A stretch of 8,187 bases of DNA from assembly GCA_023436515.1 (NCBI GenBank), contig JAEZIV010000058.1, forward strand, positions 1 to 8,187, read 5' to 3'. Made by a program: the position numbers and the translations under genes. Below the pieces are notes generated by a model. The model saw only the letters and a program-made list of their open reading frames with translations, had not been told where the DNA came from and ran no database searches. Positions 1 to 6,754 of the stretch are shown here, one piece after another (within the stretch, counting starts at the first letter, position 1; each line of letters starts with the position of its first letter). The DNA is from Bacillota bacterium. Lineage in GTDB: Bacteria > Bacillota > Clostridia > Acetivibrionales > DSM-1351.

Positions 1-3000
1 ATCTGCAAGAGCTAGGATGGCTGCACAAAGCGGACTTTATGAACCTTTATCAGGCTTCGATAAGATATCTAGAGATTATTTAGAAAACAGAAGTGCATGG
101 ATAAGTCATGAGAGTTCAAGATTGATGAGATCCTTAATGGCAGGGGACAGTGGCTCTGGAAGTGTAAGCGAACGTGCTGTACGTGAAAACGGCGCATATC
201 CATATCCATCAAACAAGCTTGTAAATCTGCCAAATGGTGAAATGCTATGGGTATTTATTGATGATGTATCTGGAAGACGTGACGTAAACAGAACGGGAAT
301 ATACTACTCAATTATAGCAGCTGATGGATCTGCTTCAGAGCCTGAATTAATTGATGTTGATGGCACCCTGGATGAAGCACCTGACGTACTTGATTTAGGC
401 AATGGGGAAATAATCATTTCCTGGTCAGATGCAAGTCATGAATTTAGTGACGATGTAAGTGAAATTGACGTGCTTACAAATATGGATATAAGCACTGCAT
501 TCTTTAGCGTAAAAGATAAAAGAATGAGTACTCCAACTGAAGTTACCAAAACCAGTGGTAGGACAGAAACAAATACAAGTGGCGCAGCTATTTTAGTAGG
601 AGACTATTGCGGAGATACATCTCCAAGAGCCGCATATGATTCTGAAACGGGTAGGATCTTGCTATATTATGTAAAAACTGATTACTATGATTCAACAGCA
701 ATAGATACCAATATACCGGAAGGTTCAATAGACGATACTGGAAGTCAGATAAGTCCAGAGGATTCAAAGCTTTTGATTGGTGATGTAGTAAATGGATTCT
801 CCCTAATCACTTATAGATTTGCACAAAAAGATGGGTCTGGAAATTGGGTGTGGAATGATGGTAACAGTTACACAAGCGATGAAACAGCTAATATATCTGC
901 TATGATAACAGATGAAATTATAGCTGGCAGACTGCCTTCTGGTTATGATGTAGACAATTATAGAGGTGATTGGTATGGCCAAAGATTCTTAGATGTAAGC
1001 CAAGCAGCGGAGATAATAGAAACTACGACTACTACCGGTGGTGTGGATTTTACTGATGAAACCGGATATACGTACACTACTCCTGTAGTAACAACAGTAG
1101 AACAAGTGGCTACGCCGAGGGAAGAGCTACTTGAACCACGAGTTGTGGACACTGCAGTTGCTTCTTACAATGGCTTGTCTTTGTTTGCTTACAGTACAGA
1201 TGAGGATCGGGATCTTTCGACAGACAAAGACCAAGAGATATATTTACAGATATATAATTTTTCAGAGAAGAGCTTTAGTCATCCTATCAGGCTTACTACT
1301 GACAAAGCAAAAGTTAATGGAGTAGACAGAGAAGAAGTTAAGGATTCTCAGCCAAGGTTTGTACGTACAAACGGTATAACCTACTTGTTCTGGAATAGGA
1401 ACGGAAGTATAGCATATATGGACATTTCAGGGCTTGTTAAATATGGTCTAAAGAAAATAGATCTTGGTGAAAAGTCTCCTGGTGTAAAATATCCTCCAGT
1501 TTATGTAATTGACAAGGACAACGATAACCACGAAAATGCTAAAGCCGGAACTACAATGGCAGGTATTGAAGCTTCTACAGGCAGATGGGGAGAAATCATG
1601 CTTGCTGTTGATAAGGACGTAAATCCTAATCCTACAGAGCAGAATGAGGCAACTGAAGATAGCGCAATTACAAGCTATGATGTTGTTACCAGCGATGATG
1701 GAGATGCATATCTGGTTTGGACTCAGCACCAAACAGTTCTAAAAGATAAGGAAGATCCTGACAAGGCTTCGGAGCCTGAAAACCAGATAAGAGAAAAGCA
1801 GATATTTGCAGCCCGCTGGCAGCCTCAAACTCAGATCGAAAGAGTTCAGCTGGACTACATTGACGATCATGAGGACAAGGAATTTGAAGTAGAGGGTAGC
1901 ACTGGGAAGTATCAATATGTGTACACTAATGGTAAGGGCTTCTATCCTAATAGCATTATAGTGAATGGAGTTTCTCAGGTAATTGATTACGCAAGTACTC
2001 CAGACGTAAATGGCTTTATAGGTGGTGCAAAAGCAGGAGACCCAATAATTAAGCAAATCTATAAGCCTACTGATAAAGCAGGATGGAGCAAACCAATACA
2101 GATCACCACGGCATTGGGTGCAAATTATGATGAGTTAGGTGTTGCTGCATTAAGAGGAAATACCGGAATAAAAGTTGCGTTTATCAGGTATGTACAAGAA
2201 CTTGATGGAAAGGTATTTAAGCAGAATTTAGAGAATAGAAAACTTGGGTTACTTACTTTTAGCCCGGCTACAGGCGTTGAGTTTACAAATAGCTCAATTT
2301 CATTTGGAAGAGAGAAGCCACAGGCAGGGGAAAAGGTAGCAGTAAACGCACTTGCGAAGAACACAGGTATTAACCCGATTCGTGATACCAGAGTAGAGTT
2401 TTATCAGATAATAAATGGTGAGGAAACTTTACTTGATACGAAATTCATCGGAACATATTCTTGGGAAGAGGTTACATCTGAGTCTGCTATTAAGGGAATC
2501 AAGTCTACTCTTGTGGGAGGAGATGAGTTTAATGCTCAAATACTCTATGAGCTACCGGAAAATAATGGCGATGTCAGCATAAAGGCAGTTCTTAAATATG
2601 TTGACAGTGATGGATTAGAGCAAAGCTTTGTGGCTCAAAAGGCATTTACCTTTGAGGCAGTTCCGGAGATTTCAGATTTGAGGTATGAGTTCACAGGTAT
2701 CGGGAAAATAATACTGGACGGTACTATAACCAATGCCGGAAATCAGGATGATACTCTGAATGTTGAAGTCAGTGTTGCTGATAATACTATTGATTTTGTG
2801 CCGGTCACCTTGAAACAGGGAGAAAGCTCTTATTTCTCAAGAGAAATAGAGATACCGGACTCATATTTCAGCGAAGTAGAAGCTGAAGATGGGCAGCCAA
2901 TCCAAGGGAGTAAGGAAATAGCTCAGTTAAAAGTTGGTGTGGGAGCCATTAAGGACGAAATAGCAGTTGTGAGAAGTGCTCCCTCAAGGGCTCTTGAGGT

Positions 3001-4684
3001 TATGTCTGAAGTAACTGACTTTAGCATTGACAACATGAACGTCCAAAAAGGAACTACTGACAAAATAAAACATAACATTTCCTACAAAGGGGCAGTTGAT
3101 GGAGAAAAAGCAGCACTAAGAGATGAAATGGTAGTTAAATACATTTCGACTAATCCAAATGTAGCACGAGTAGGTGCAGATGGTACTATATATGCACTAG
3201 CAGAAGGCACTGCAAAGGTACAAGCGGTGTTAATGCCTGCAACGACTATTAGTGTAGCAACCAAGGGTACTTTAGTTGAAGATGAAATTGCACCTTTAGC
3301 GCAACAATTGACATCACCGGCTACATTGCCAAGCAGTATTCTTAGAATTAAAGAGTTTAATGTGAGGGTTTACACTGGTTCGACCCCTCCAGCTCCATCA
3401 ACTCCATCAACTCCAGAGCCTACACCTAAGCCTGTTGTACCTGAAATACAGGAAAACAATAAGATTAGTACGAGTGCAGAAGTTGATGTGTTGGTAAAGG
3501 ATGGCGATGCAGTAGCGAAGATTGATGATAAAGTTATTGAGAAACTAATAGAAGAGTCAGCAAAGGCTACCGAAAAGATAAAGGCTGAAGATAAGGATAC
3601 AGTTGTAACACAAATACTTGTGTTAAAGCTTCAGAATACTTCAGGGTCAACATCTACCGACGTTCAGTTGAGTAAGGCATCATTAGAAAAACTGGCAGCA
3701 GTAGAAAAGCTAGAGCTTCAAATAGTTTCAGATGTAGCAGATACAAAATTAGATAGTAAAGCTTTAAATGCTATAGCACAAAGCAAAGAGGTTTCTAGCG
3801 AAATTGCAATTATTATTGAAAAGACTGATGCTCAGAGCGTTCTCCAGTCAAATGCTAATAAGGCAGCAGAATTAAAGCCTATATTGGAAAACAGACCAGT
3901 ATACAATCTGGAAGTTATAAGTAACGGAAAGAGTGTAAAAAGCTTTGGTGAAGGGTATGCAAGGGTAACAGTGCCATACGCATTAAAGGCTAACGAAAAT
4001 CCATTCTCAATTGTAGTGTACGGTATATCTGAAACAGGCGAAAGAGAAGTGCTGAGAGGCCATTATGATTCTGAAAGCAATACTGTAAATTTGGCCCTTC
4101 CTACAGCCGGTATCTTCGTACTAGGGTATAATAAGGTGGATTTCAAAGATGTAGTGGATGGACAATGGTACAGTAATGCGGTAAACTTTATAGCCGCAAG
4201 AGGAATAACCAGCGGTATTGATAAGGATGTATTCGGATTGGAGCAAAGCGTTACCAGAGGACAGTTTATTACTATGCTGTCCAAGGCTTACGGAATTAAA
4301 CCTATGACAGGGGACAACTTCTCTGATGTGAAGCCGGGCAGCTATTATGAAGGTTACGCTGCAGCTGCTAAGCAGCTTGGAATAAGCAGTGGAGTAGGAA
4401 ACAATAAGTTCGACCCTGAAAAGGAGATAAGTAGACAAGAAATGATGGTGCTATTCTATAACTACATGAAAGCTACAAATCAATTACCGGAGGGTTCAGG
4501 TAAGAAGGCTTCAGATTTCAGTGACGTACAGGATGTCGCACCATGGGCGCTTGAAGGAATTAACTACTTTACCTCCAATGGTATTCTTACCGGATCAAAC
4601 AATAATATAAGACCAACCGGTATATCTAAGAGATCTGAGTTTGCACAGATTTTATATAATCTGCTTATTAGATTTACTAGATAA
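1..4684 (+). CDS. Giant SLH-domain surface protein with propeller-like ectodomain, 5'-truncated
   Basis: The frame is open to the left edge (codons from base 2). The first internal ATG, at 17, has no Shine-Dalgarno site and no signal peptide, so the real start is upstream. Numbering from that ATG gives 1555 residues. Residues 1-740 carry eight recurring beta-strand elements (a G or NG turn, then an aliphatic/aromatic strand, e.g. NGEMLWVF at 73 and DGDAYLVW at 561), suggesting a large beta-propeller. An Asp-rich DKDNDN loop at 499 could bind calcium. CARDB/Ig-like modules follow at about 756-881 and 884-995, then a BIG2-like module at about 1000-1075, a Pro/Ser/Thr linker at 1121-1142, and an SLH-associated domain at 1143-1373. 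Three SLH repeats start near 1374, 1434 and 1500, with TRGQ, SRQE and KRSE at the cell-wall-binding position and GIxxG-type turns. Known SLH function is anchoring exported proteins to pyruvylated secondary wall polymer. The ligand or activity of the ectodomain is unknown; no catalytic motif was recognised. Confidence 0.93.
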   Translation, partial: SARARMAAQSGLYEPLSGFDKISRDYLENRSAWISHESSRLMRSLMAGDSGSGSVSERAVRENGAYPYPSNKLVNLPNGEMLWVFIDDVSGRRDVNRTGIYYSIIAADGSASEPELIDVDGTLDEAPDVLDLGNGEIIISWSDASHEFSDDVSEIDVLTNMDISTAFFSVKDKRMSTPTEVTKTSGRTETNTSGAAILVGDYCGDTSPRAAYDSETGRILLYYVKTDYYDSTAIDTNIPEGSIDDTGSQISPEDSKLLIGDVVNGFSLITYRFAQKDGSGNWVWNDGNSYTSDETANISAMITDEIIAGRLPSGYDVDNYRGDWYGQRFLDVSQAAEIIETTTTTGGVDFTDETGYTYTTPVVTTVEQVATPREELLEPRVVDTAVASYNGLSLFAYSTDEDRDLSTDKDQEIYLQIYNFSEKSFSHPIRLTTDKAKVNGVDREEVKDSQPRFVRTNGITYLFWNRNGSIAYMDISGLVKYGLKKIDLGEKSPGVKYPPVYVIDKDNDNHENAKAGTTMAGIEASTGRWGEIMLAVDKDVNPNPTEQNEATEDSAITSYDVVTSDDGDAYLVWTQHQTVLKDKEDPDKASEPENQIREKQIFAARWQPQTQIERVQLDYIDDHEDKEFEVEGSTGKYQYVYTNGKGFYPNSIIVNGVSQVIDYASTPDVNGFIGGAKAGDPIIKQIYKPTDKAGWSKPIQITTALGANYDELGVAALRGNTGIKVAFIRYVQELDGKVFKQNLENRKLGLLTFSPATGVEFTNSSISFGREKPQAGEKVAVNALAKNTGINPIRDTRVEFYQIINGEETLLDTKFIGTYSWEEVTSESAIKGIKSTLVGGDEFNAQILYELPENNGDVSIKAVLKYVDSDGLEQSFVAQKAFTFEAVPEISDLRYEFTGIGKIILDGTITNAGNQDDTLNVEVSVADNTIDFVPVTLKQGESSYFSREIEIPDSYFSEVEAEDGQPIQGSKEIAQLKVGVGAIKDEIAVVRSAPSRALEVMSEVTDFSIDNMNVQKGTTDKIKHNISYKGAVDGEKAALRDEMVVKYISTNPNVARVGADGTIYALAEGTAKVQAVLMPATTISVATKGTLVEDEIAPLAQQLTSPATLPSSILRIKEFNVRVYTGSTPPAPSTPSTPEPTPKPVVPEIQENNKISTSAEVDVLVKDGDAVAKIDDKVIEKLIEESAKATEKIKAEDKDTVVTQILVLKLQNTSGSTSTDVQLSKASLEKLAAVEKLELQIVSDVADTKLDSKALNAIAQSKEVSSEIAIIIEKTDAQSVLQSNANKAAELKPILENRPVYNLEVISNGKSVKSFGEGYARVTVPYALKANENPFSIVVYGISETGEREVLRGHYDSESNTVNLALPTAGIFVLGYNKVDFKDVVDGQWYSNAVNFIAARGITSGIDKDVFGLEQSVTRGQFITMLSKAYGIKPMTGDNFSDVKPGSYYEGYAAAAKQLGISSGVGNNKFDPEKEISRQEMMVLFYNYMKATNQLPEGSGKKASDFSDVQDVAPWALEGINYFTSNGILTGSNNNIRPTGISKRSEFAQILYNLLIRFTR
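3393..3410 (+). repeat. Tandem 9-bp repeat coding the Pro/Ser/Thr linker
   Basis: Two perfect copies of CTCCATCAA lie back to back and a partial third (CTCCA) follows. They encode the Pro-Ser-Thr part of the flexible linker between the BIG2-like module and the SLH-associated domain of the surface protein. Because the unit is a multiple of three, copy-number change would alter linker length without a frameshift. Confidence 0.7.
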
Positions 4685-4714
4685 GGTAACATGAAGAACT
4701 TGAAGTAACAAAAC

Positions 4715-4755
4715 AAGCTGGGCACTAAAGTAAAATTTAGTGCTCGGCTTTTTTT
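4715..4755 (+). terminator. Intrinsic terminator of the SLH protein gene
   Basis: The left arm AAGCTGGGCACTAAA (4715-4729) pairs along its full 15 bases with TTTAGTGCTCGGCTT (4736-4750), with two G-U wobbles. The loop is GTAAAA. A run of seven T (4749-4755) overlaps the base of the stem and trails it. The hairpin begins 30 bases after the stop codon, so it should end the long surface-protein transcript and separate it from the genes downstream. Confidence 0.92.
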
Positions 4756-4826
4756 GTGGGGAGAATGCTAGGGGCTAAAAAATAGAAGGGATAAATAGTA
4801 TGCTTCCTGGAATAAGTTTGCAAATA

Positions 4827-4833
4827 TTCGACA
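4827..4833 (-). promoter_or_regulatory. Possible Spo0A box (TGTCGAA on the minus strand)
   Basis: The + strand reads TTCGACA, which is TGTCGAA on the minus strand, a full match to the core 0A box known from Bacillus and Clostridium. It lies just upstream of a candidate sigma-A promoter for the gene at 5017. A 7-base match in AT-rich DNA can arise by chance, so this is a suggestion only. Confidence 0.3.
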
Positions 4834-4838
4834 TTTTG

Positions 4839-4867
4839 TTTTCAAATTTTATTAATTATAGTAAAAT
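4839..4867 (+). promoter_or_regulatory. Candidate sigma-A promoter for the gene at 5017
   Basis: A -35-like TTTTCA (4839-4844, 4 of 6 matches) is separated by 17 bases from a -10-like TAAAAT (4862-4867, 5 of 6 matches). It is downstream of the terminator at 4715-4755 and would give a leader of roughly 140 bases before the ATG at 5017. TATAGT at 4857-4862 is an alternative -10. The region is AT-rich, so chance matches are likely. Confidence 0.4.
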
Positions 4868-4886
4868 ACAGGAAAGATGTGTTGTT

Positions 4887-4917
4887 GGGATGGGATGTAT
4901 TAGTGGGTGAGGTTGGG
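4887..4917 (+). other. Four GGG runs, candidate G-quadruplex in the 5' leader
   Basis: GGG runs occur at 4887-4889, 4892-4894, 4905-4907 and 4915-4917, separated by 2, 10 and 7 bases. They are on the sense strand between the candidate promoter and the start codon at 5017, so they would be in the mRNA leader if that promoter is used. The loops of 10 and 7 make it a weak-to-moderate two- or three-tetrad candidate. It stands out because the surrounding intergenic DNA is AT-rich. Confidence 0.4.
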
Positions 4918-4987
4918 TAAAAACGCATAGAGAAAAGGGACGACCATAATACTGGAAATATTTAACTGAATTTTCACTTGAGGTGCT

Positions 4988-5014
4988 ATGAAAAATTATC
5001 TGAGGGAAGTTTAA
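4988..5014 (+). CDS. Possible eight-residue leader peptide
   Basis: A minimal ORF encodes MKNYLREV. It starts at ATG 4988 with a GAGGTG Shine-Dalgarno-like site (4980-4985) two bases before it, which is too close to be ideal. Its TAA ends two bases before the ATG of the main gene at 5017, in another frame. That layout would permit translational coupling. It could equally be chance, since the ORF is only eight codons long. Confidence 0.18.
   Translation: MKNYLREV
5002..5007 (+). promoter_or_regulatory. Ribosome binding site selecting the ATG at 5017
   Basis: GAGGGA lies nine bases before ATG 5017. The same frame is open to a TTG at 4978, but nothing upstream of that TTG resembles a ribosome binding site. 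The ATG is therefore the preferred start. Confidence 0.6.
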
Positions 5015-5016
5015 TT

Positions 5017-5556
5017 ATGATTAATATTGATGAATTATATATTGTGAACTATTGTCATCCAAATTGCATACCACTAAAGAATATCGTTAGGCTTCCAAAG
5101 GAAGAGGCCTTTTTATTAGCAAAAGATATGGCAGCAACCAACCCTAACACAACTGCTTTTTGGCGTTTTGCAGATTTTGAAAATTATTACACTCTTAGAA
5201 TCAAGCAGGATGCACTATTGTATGAAATATTCATATCTCTTGGCGGCAAACCAAAAGTTGAGCACCCATTATCTTTTGTTCTGCAAGGTAGTGATTACTT
5301 ATATAATTGGTTTGACAAAGGCACAATTACTAAAATTTTATTGAGTAATATTCCTTCTGAATATATAAGCTTTACCTATGGGGATAGCGGCGCAAAATTA
5401 GAAAGAAGCGGAAACATATCTGTTTTTACAAAAGATATGTTATTAAGTTCACTTTGTGAGTATACAGGCACTATTAATGAATATATGGATGAAATCACAA
5501 AAAAGCATCATTATATTGAAGTTCAGCTATGGAACGATGATTATTGTAAAATATAA
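5017..5556 (+). CDS. Hypothetical soluble protein, 179 residues
   Basis: I do not recognise the family with confidence. The start at ATG 5017 is chosen for its GAGGGA site; a longer reading from TTG 4978 would add 13 residues. The product has no signal peptide and no membrane segment, so it should be cytoplasmic. Visible landmarks are CHPNC at 13-17 (two Cys and a His close together), an acidic/Lys helix at 27-41, the aromatic stretch FWRFADFENYY at 48-58, and a C-terminal EVQLWNDDYC. It reads as a well-formed mixed alpha/beta domain with normal codon use. It follows the SLH gene's terminator and is preceded by its own candidate promoter, so it is probably transcribed separately. An immunity-type or other small accessory function is possible from its setting, but nothing in the sequence proves it. 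Confidence 0.85.
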   Translation: MINIDELYIVNYCHPNCIPLKNIVRLPKEEAFLLAKDMAATNPNTTAFWRFADFENYYTLRIKQDALLYEIFISLGGKPKVEHPLSFVLQGSDYLYNWFDKGTITKILLSNIPSEYISFTYGDSGAKLERSGNISVFTKDMLLSSLCEYTGTINEYMDEITKKHHYIEVQLWNDDYCKI

Positions 5557-5613
5557 GAGATTAGTGTTATGGCTATAATGGGAAGTTGGAATAATAAAAA
5601 ATGATTTAAGACG

Positions 5614-5630
5614 GATAAACCGGTTTTATC
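5614..5630. repeat. Near-perfect palindrome centred on CCGG
   Basis: GATAAACCGGTTTTATC is a palindrome with one extra T in the right arm; the central ten bases AAACCGGTTT are perfectly symmetric. It lies between the gene at 5017 and the small ORF at 5656. With almost no loop it is more like a dimeric-protein operator than an RNA hairpin. No T-tract follows at terminator distance, so it is unlikely to be a terminator. Confidence 0.35.
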
Positions 5631-5655
5631 AAAAGAGATAATAACTGGGAGAAAT

Positions 5656-5787
5656 ATGGGGGCTTCCTTCATTAATCTTTATATTGTTGAAGATGGTGAA
5701 GAAGAGTTTCATAAATCTATTGGATTTAGCGAATATAAAGGTCATTTAGTTTATGTCATTGACGAGCGACCATATGTAAATAAATGA
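5656..5787 (+). CDS. Small ORF, 43 residues, possible gene fragment
   Basis: The ORF starts at ATG 5656, with GGGAGA at 5647-5652 only three bases upstream, and ends at TGA 5785-5787. It encodes an acidic peptide with the landmarks INLYIVEDGEEEF and YKGHLVYVIDERPY. The amino-acid texture looks like a real protein rather than random translation: alternating beta-strand hydrophobics and an acidic turn. The same frame is open 17 codons upstream of the ATG and resumes after the stop, so it may be part of a broken larger gene. Family not recognised; it could also be a true small protein. Confidence 0.35.
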   Translation: MGASFINLYIVEDGEEEFHKSIGFSEYKGHLVYVIDERPYVNK

Positions 5788-5882
5788 AGCGTGGATTAGT
5801 AAACAATTGAAGCTCCAGATGCGTCTCTAGTAGGTTTATGGTGAGAAGCATGTTATGGCGATTCAACCGACAAATGCAGGCA

Positions 5883-5910
5883 TTGATTTACAGCAATGTG
5901 TATCTGTAAT
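5883..5910 (+). promoter_or_regulatory. Candidate promoter for the gene at 5967
   Basis: TTGATT (5883-5888, 4 of 6 matches to the -35 consensus) and TGTAAT (5905-5910, 5 of 6 matches to the -10) are 16 bases apart. They lie about 57 bases upstream of ATG 5967. The position is sensible because the sequence upstream is noncoding or decayed, but support is consensus matching by eye only. Confidence 0.3.
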
Positions 5911-5953
5911 GATGATTTGTATAGGATATGAAAGATTTTACATATACCCTTAA

Positions 5954-5958
5954 GGGAG
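5954..5958 (+). promoter_or_regulatory. Ribosome binding site selecting the ATG at 5967
   Basis: GGGAG sits eight bases before ATG 5967, an ideal spacing. The in-frame ATG at 5928 has no comparable site and would add 13 residues, so the start at 5967 is preferred. Confidence 0.7.
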
Positions 5959-5966
5959 AATGGATA

Positions 5967-6710
5967 ATGAGACTACCTTTTTTTAAGAAAAATAAGAATC
6001 CGAAAGATGAAAATGAAAAGCAGAATGATAAGGATAAAGGAGCTGAGGCTATTTCAGAATCAATCAATGACAAGCCAAATGAAGATACCCTATTAGGTGC
6101 TAGAATAGGCGCCAAGGAAGTTTATAACTACTTGATTAACGGAATGAAGGATTCAAAAGGCGTACATATTGAATCTTTTATGTGCATACTTGGTTCTTTA
6201 GCAGGTTATTCCTGCCAGGCCAGCCTACGAAAAGAGTTTATCGAAATGAAGGGGTTGAATGAAAATCAAGTATTTGCAATTGTAGAAGATAAAAATAAAA
6301 AGAAATACTATTTTGGAGATATGGTAAACCAACCTCTTGTAGAAAATCAATATTCAGTTTGGGCACTGTCAGCCGGAGCTGTACATTATTTAGGAATAAC
6401 AAAGATGATTGATATTCTTGAAATTTTTGCCCATGTATCAAATACTGTAGGCAGTGATAGCTATGGAATACCAAGAGTTCCTGACCCACATAAGCCGGGT
6501 GATATTCCCTATAATTATGTCAAAAACCTGTGGCCCAAATTTCTTCCTATAGCAGAGTATTATTGTGCCTCTCCTAATGAGTGGCCTATTATGTTTGGTA
6601 TGGCAATTCAAGAGGGCATTATATCGGGAAAGGATGCTATAGACCCGTTATTGGCATTAACAATTGCTATGGAAAGCGCTATACCTATGGCGAAGGTAGA
6701 TATAAAGTGA
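5967..6710 (+). CDS. Conserved-looking protein of unknown function, 247 residues
   Basis: I do not recognise a named family. Residues 1-8 are MRLPFFKK, followed to about residue 40 by a Lys/Asp/Glu/Asn-rich tail that is probably disordered. The folded part begins near residue 42 with LLGARIGAKEVYNYL. Landmarks are GSLAGYSCQA at 76-85, YYFGDMVNQPL at 114-124, and the aromatic patch YYCASPNEWP at 198-207 leading into alpha helices to the C-terminus. There is no signal peptide and no clear membrane helix; residues 67-85 are only moderately hydrophobic. The protein is probably cytoplasmic. Start choice rests on GGGAG at 5954-5958. It appears to be a stand-alone unit: the gap upstream is noncoding and the VOC remnant follows after 44 bases. 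Codon use looks normal and the frame is intact, so it is probably expressed. Confidence 0.88.
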   Translation: MRLPFFKKNKNPKDENEKQNDKDKGAEAISESINDKPNEDTLLGARIGAKEVYNYLINGMKDSKGVHIESFMCILGSLAGYSCQASLRKEFIEMKGLNENQVFAIVEDKNKKKYYFGDMVNQPLVENQYSVWALSAGAVHYLGITKMIDILEIFAHVSNTVGSDSYGIPRVPDPHKPGDIPYNYVKNLWPKFLPIAEYYCASPNEWPIMFGMAIQEGIISGKDAIDPLLALTIAMESAIPMAKVDIK

Positions 6711-6717
6711 GATTAAG

Positions 6718-6733
6718 TGAAGTATTCGCTTCA
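6718..6733 (+). terminator. Weak hairpin after the 247-residue gene
   Basis: TGAAGT (6718-6723) can pair with GCTTCA (6728-6733) around an ATTC loop. The stem is six pairs including a G-U. The sequence after it is TATATATTATT rather than a clean T run. It begins seven bases after the stop codon, a plausible place for a weak terminator, but the stem is short. Confidence 0.25.
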
Positions 6734-6754
6734 TATATTATTAATGAAGATTAA

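Larger units (their letters stand above)
5557..5966 (+). other. 410-base stretch without an intact gene, probably decayed sequence
   Basis: No frame gives a convincing complete gene here. In one frame, bases 5605-5784 read as an uninterrupted coding-like stretch that includes the ORF at 5656. The same frame then hits TGA 5785, TAG 5794, TAA 5797, TGA 5842, TGA 5884 and TGA 5929, with coding-like pieces between (EAPDASLVGLW, EACYGDSTDKCRH). A second frame reads INEAWISKQLKLQMRL, two TAG stops, then VYGEKHVMAIQPTNAGIDLQ. This mixture suggests one or two old genes broken by stops and frameshifts. I could not identify an ancestor. Confidence 0.4.

Noticed and set aside
17..19. ATG 17 as the true start of the SLH protein
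   Set aside because: There is no Shine-Dalgarno site or signal peptide, and the frame stays open to the window edge, so the start must lie upstream.
958..2364. Several 60-105-codon frames on the minus strand and in other + frames within the surface protein gene
   Set aside because: They lie wholly inside a well-supported gene, lack ribosome binding sites, and have low-complexity or implausible compositions.
3082..4438. Minus-strand frames inside the 3' half of the surface protein gene
   Set aside because: They are shadows of the BIG2-like, SLH-associated and SLH-coding sequence and have no independent start signals.
4868..5016. Riboswitch (for example a cyclic-di-GMP type) in the leader of the gene at 5017
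   Set aside because: No recognisable riboswitch core or expression-platform terminator could be found; only the G runs stand out.
5605..5931. TGA recoding or selenocysteine insertion in the stop-rich stretch
   Set aside because: The same frame also contains TAG and TAA, and no SECIS-like hairpin follows the TGAs.
5855..5953. 32-codon ORF MAIQPTNAG...
   Set aside because: It has no ribosome binding site and continues upstream past two stops as part of the decayed-looking stretch. Reported there rather than as a gene.
5888..6489. Minus-strand frames overlapping the 247-residue gene
   Set aside because: They are antisense shadows of an intact gene with a good start, and have no ribosome binding site.
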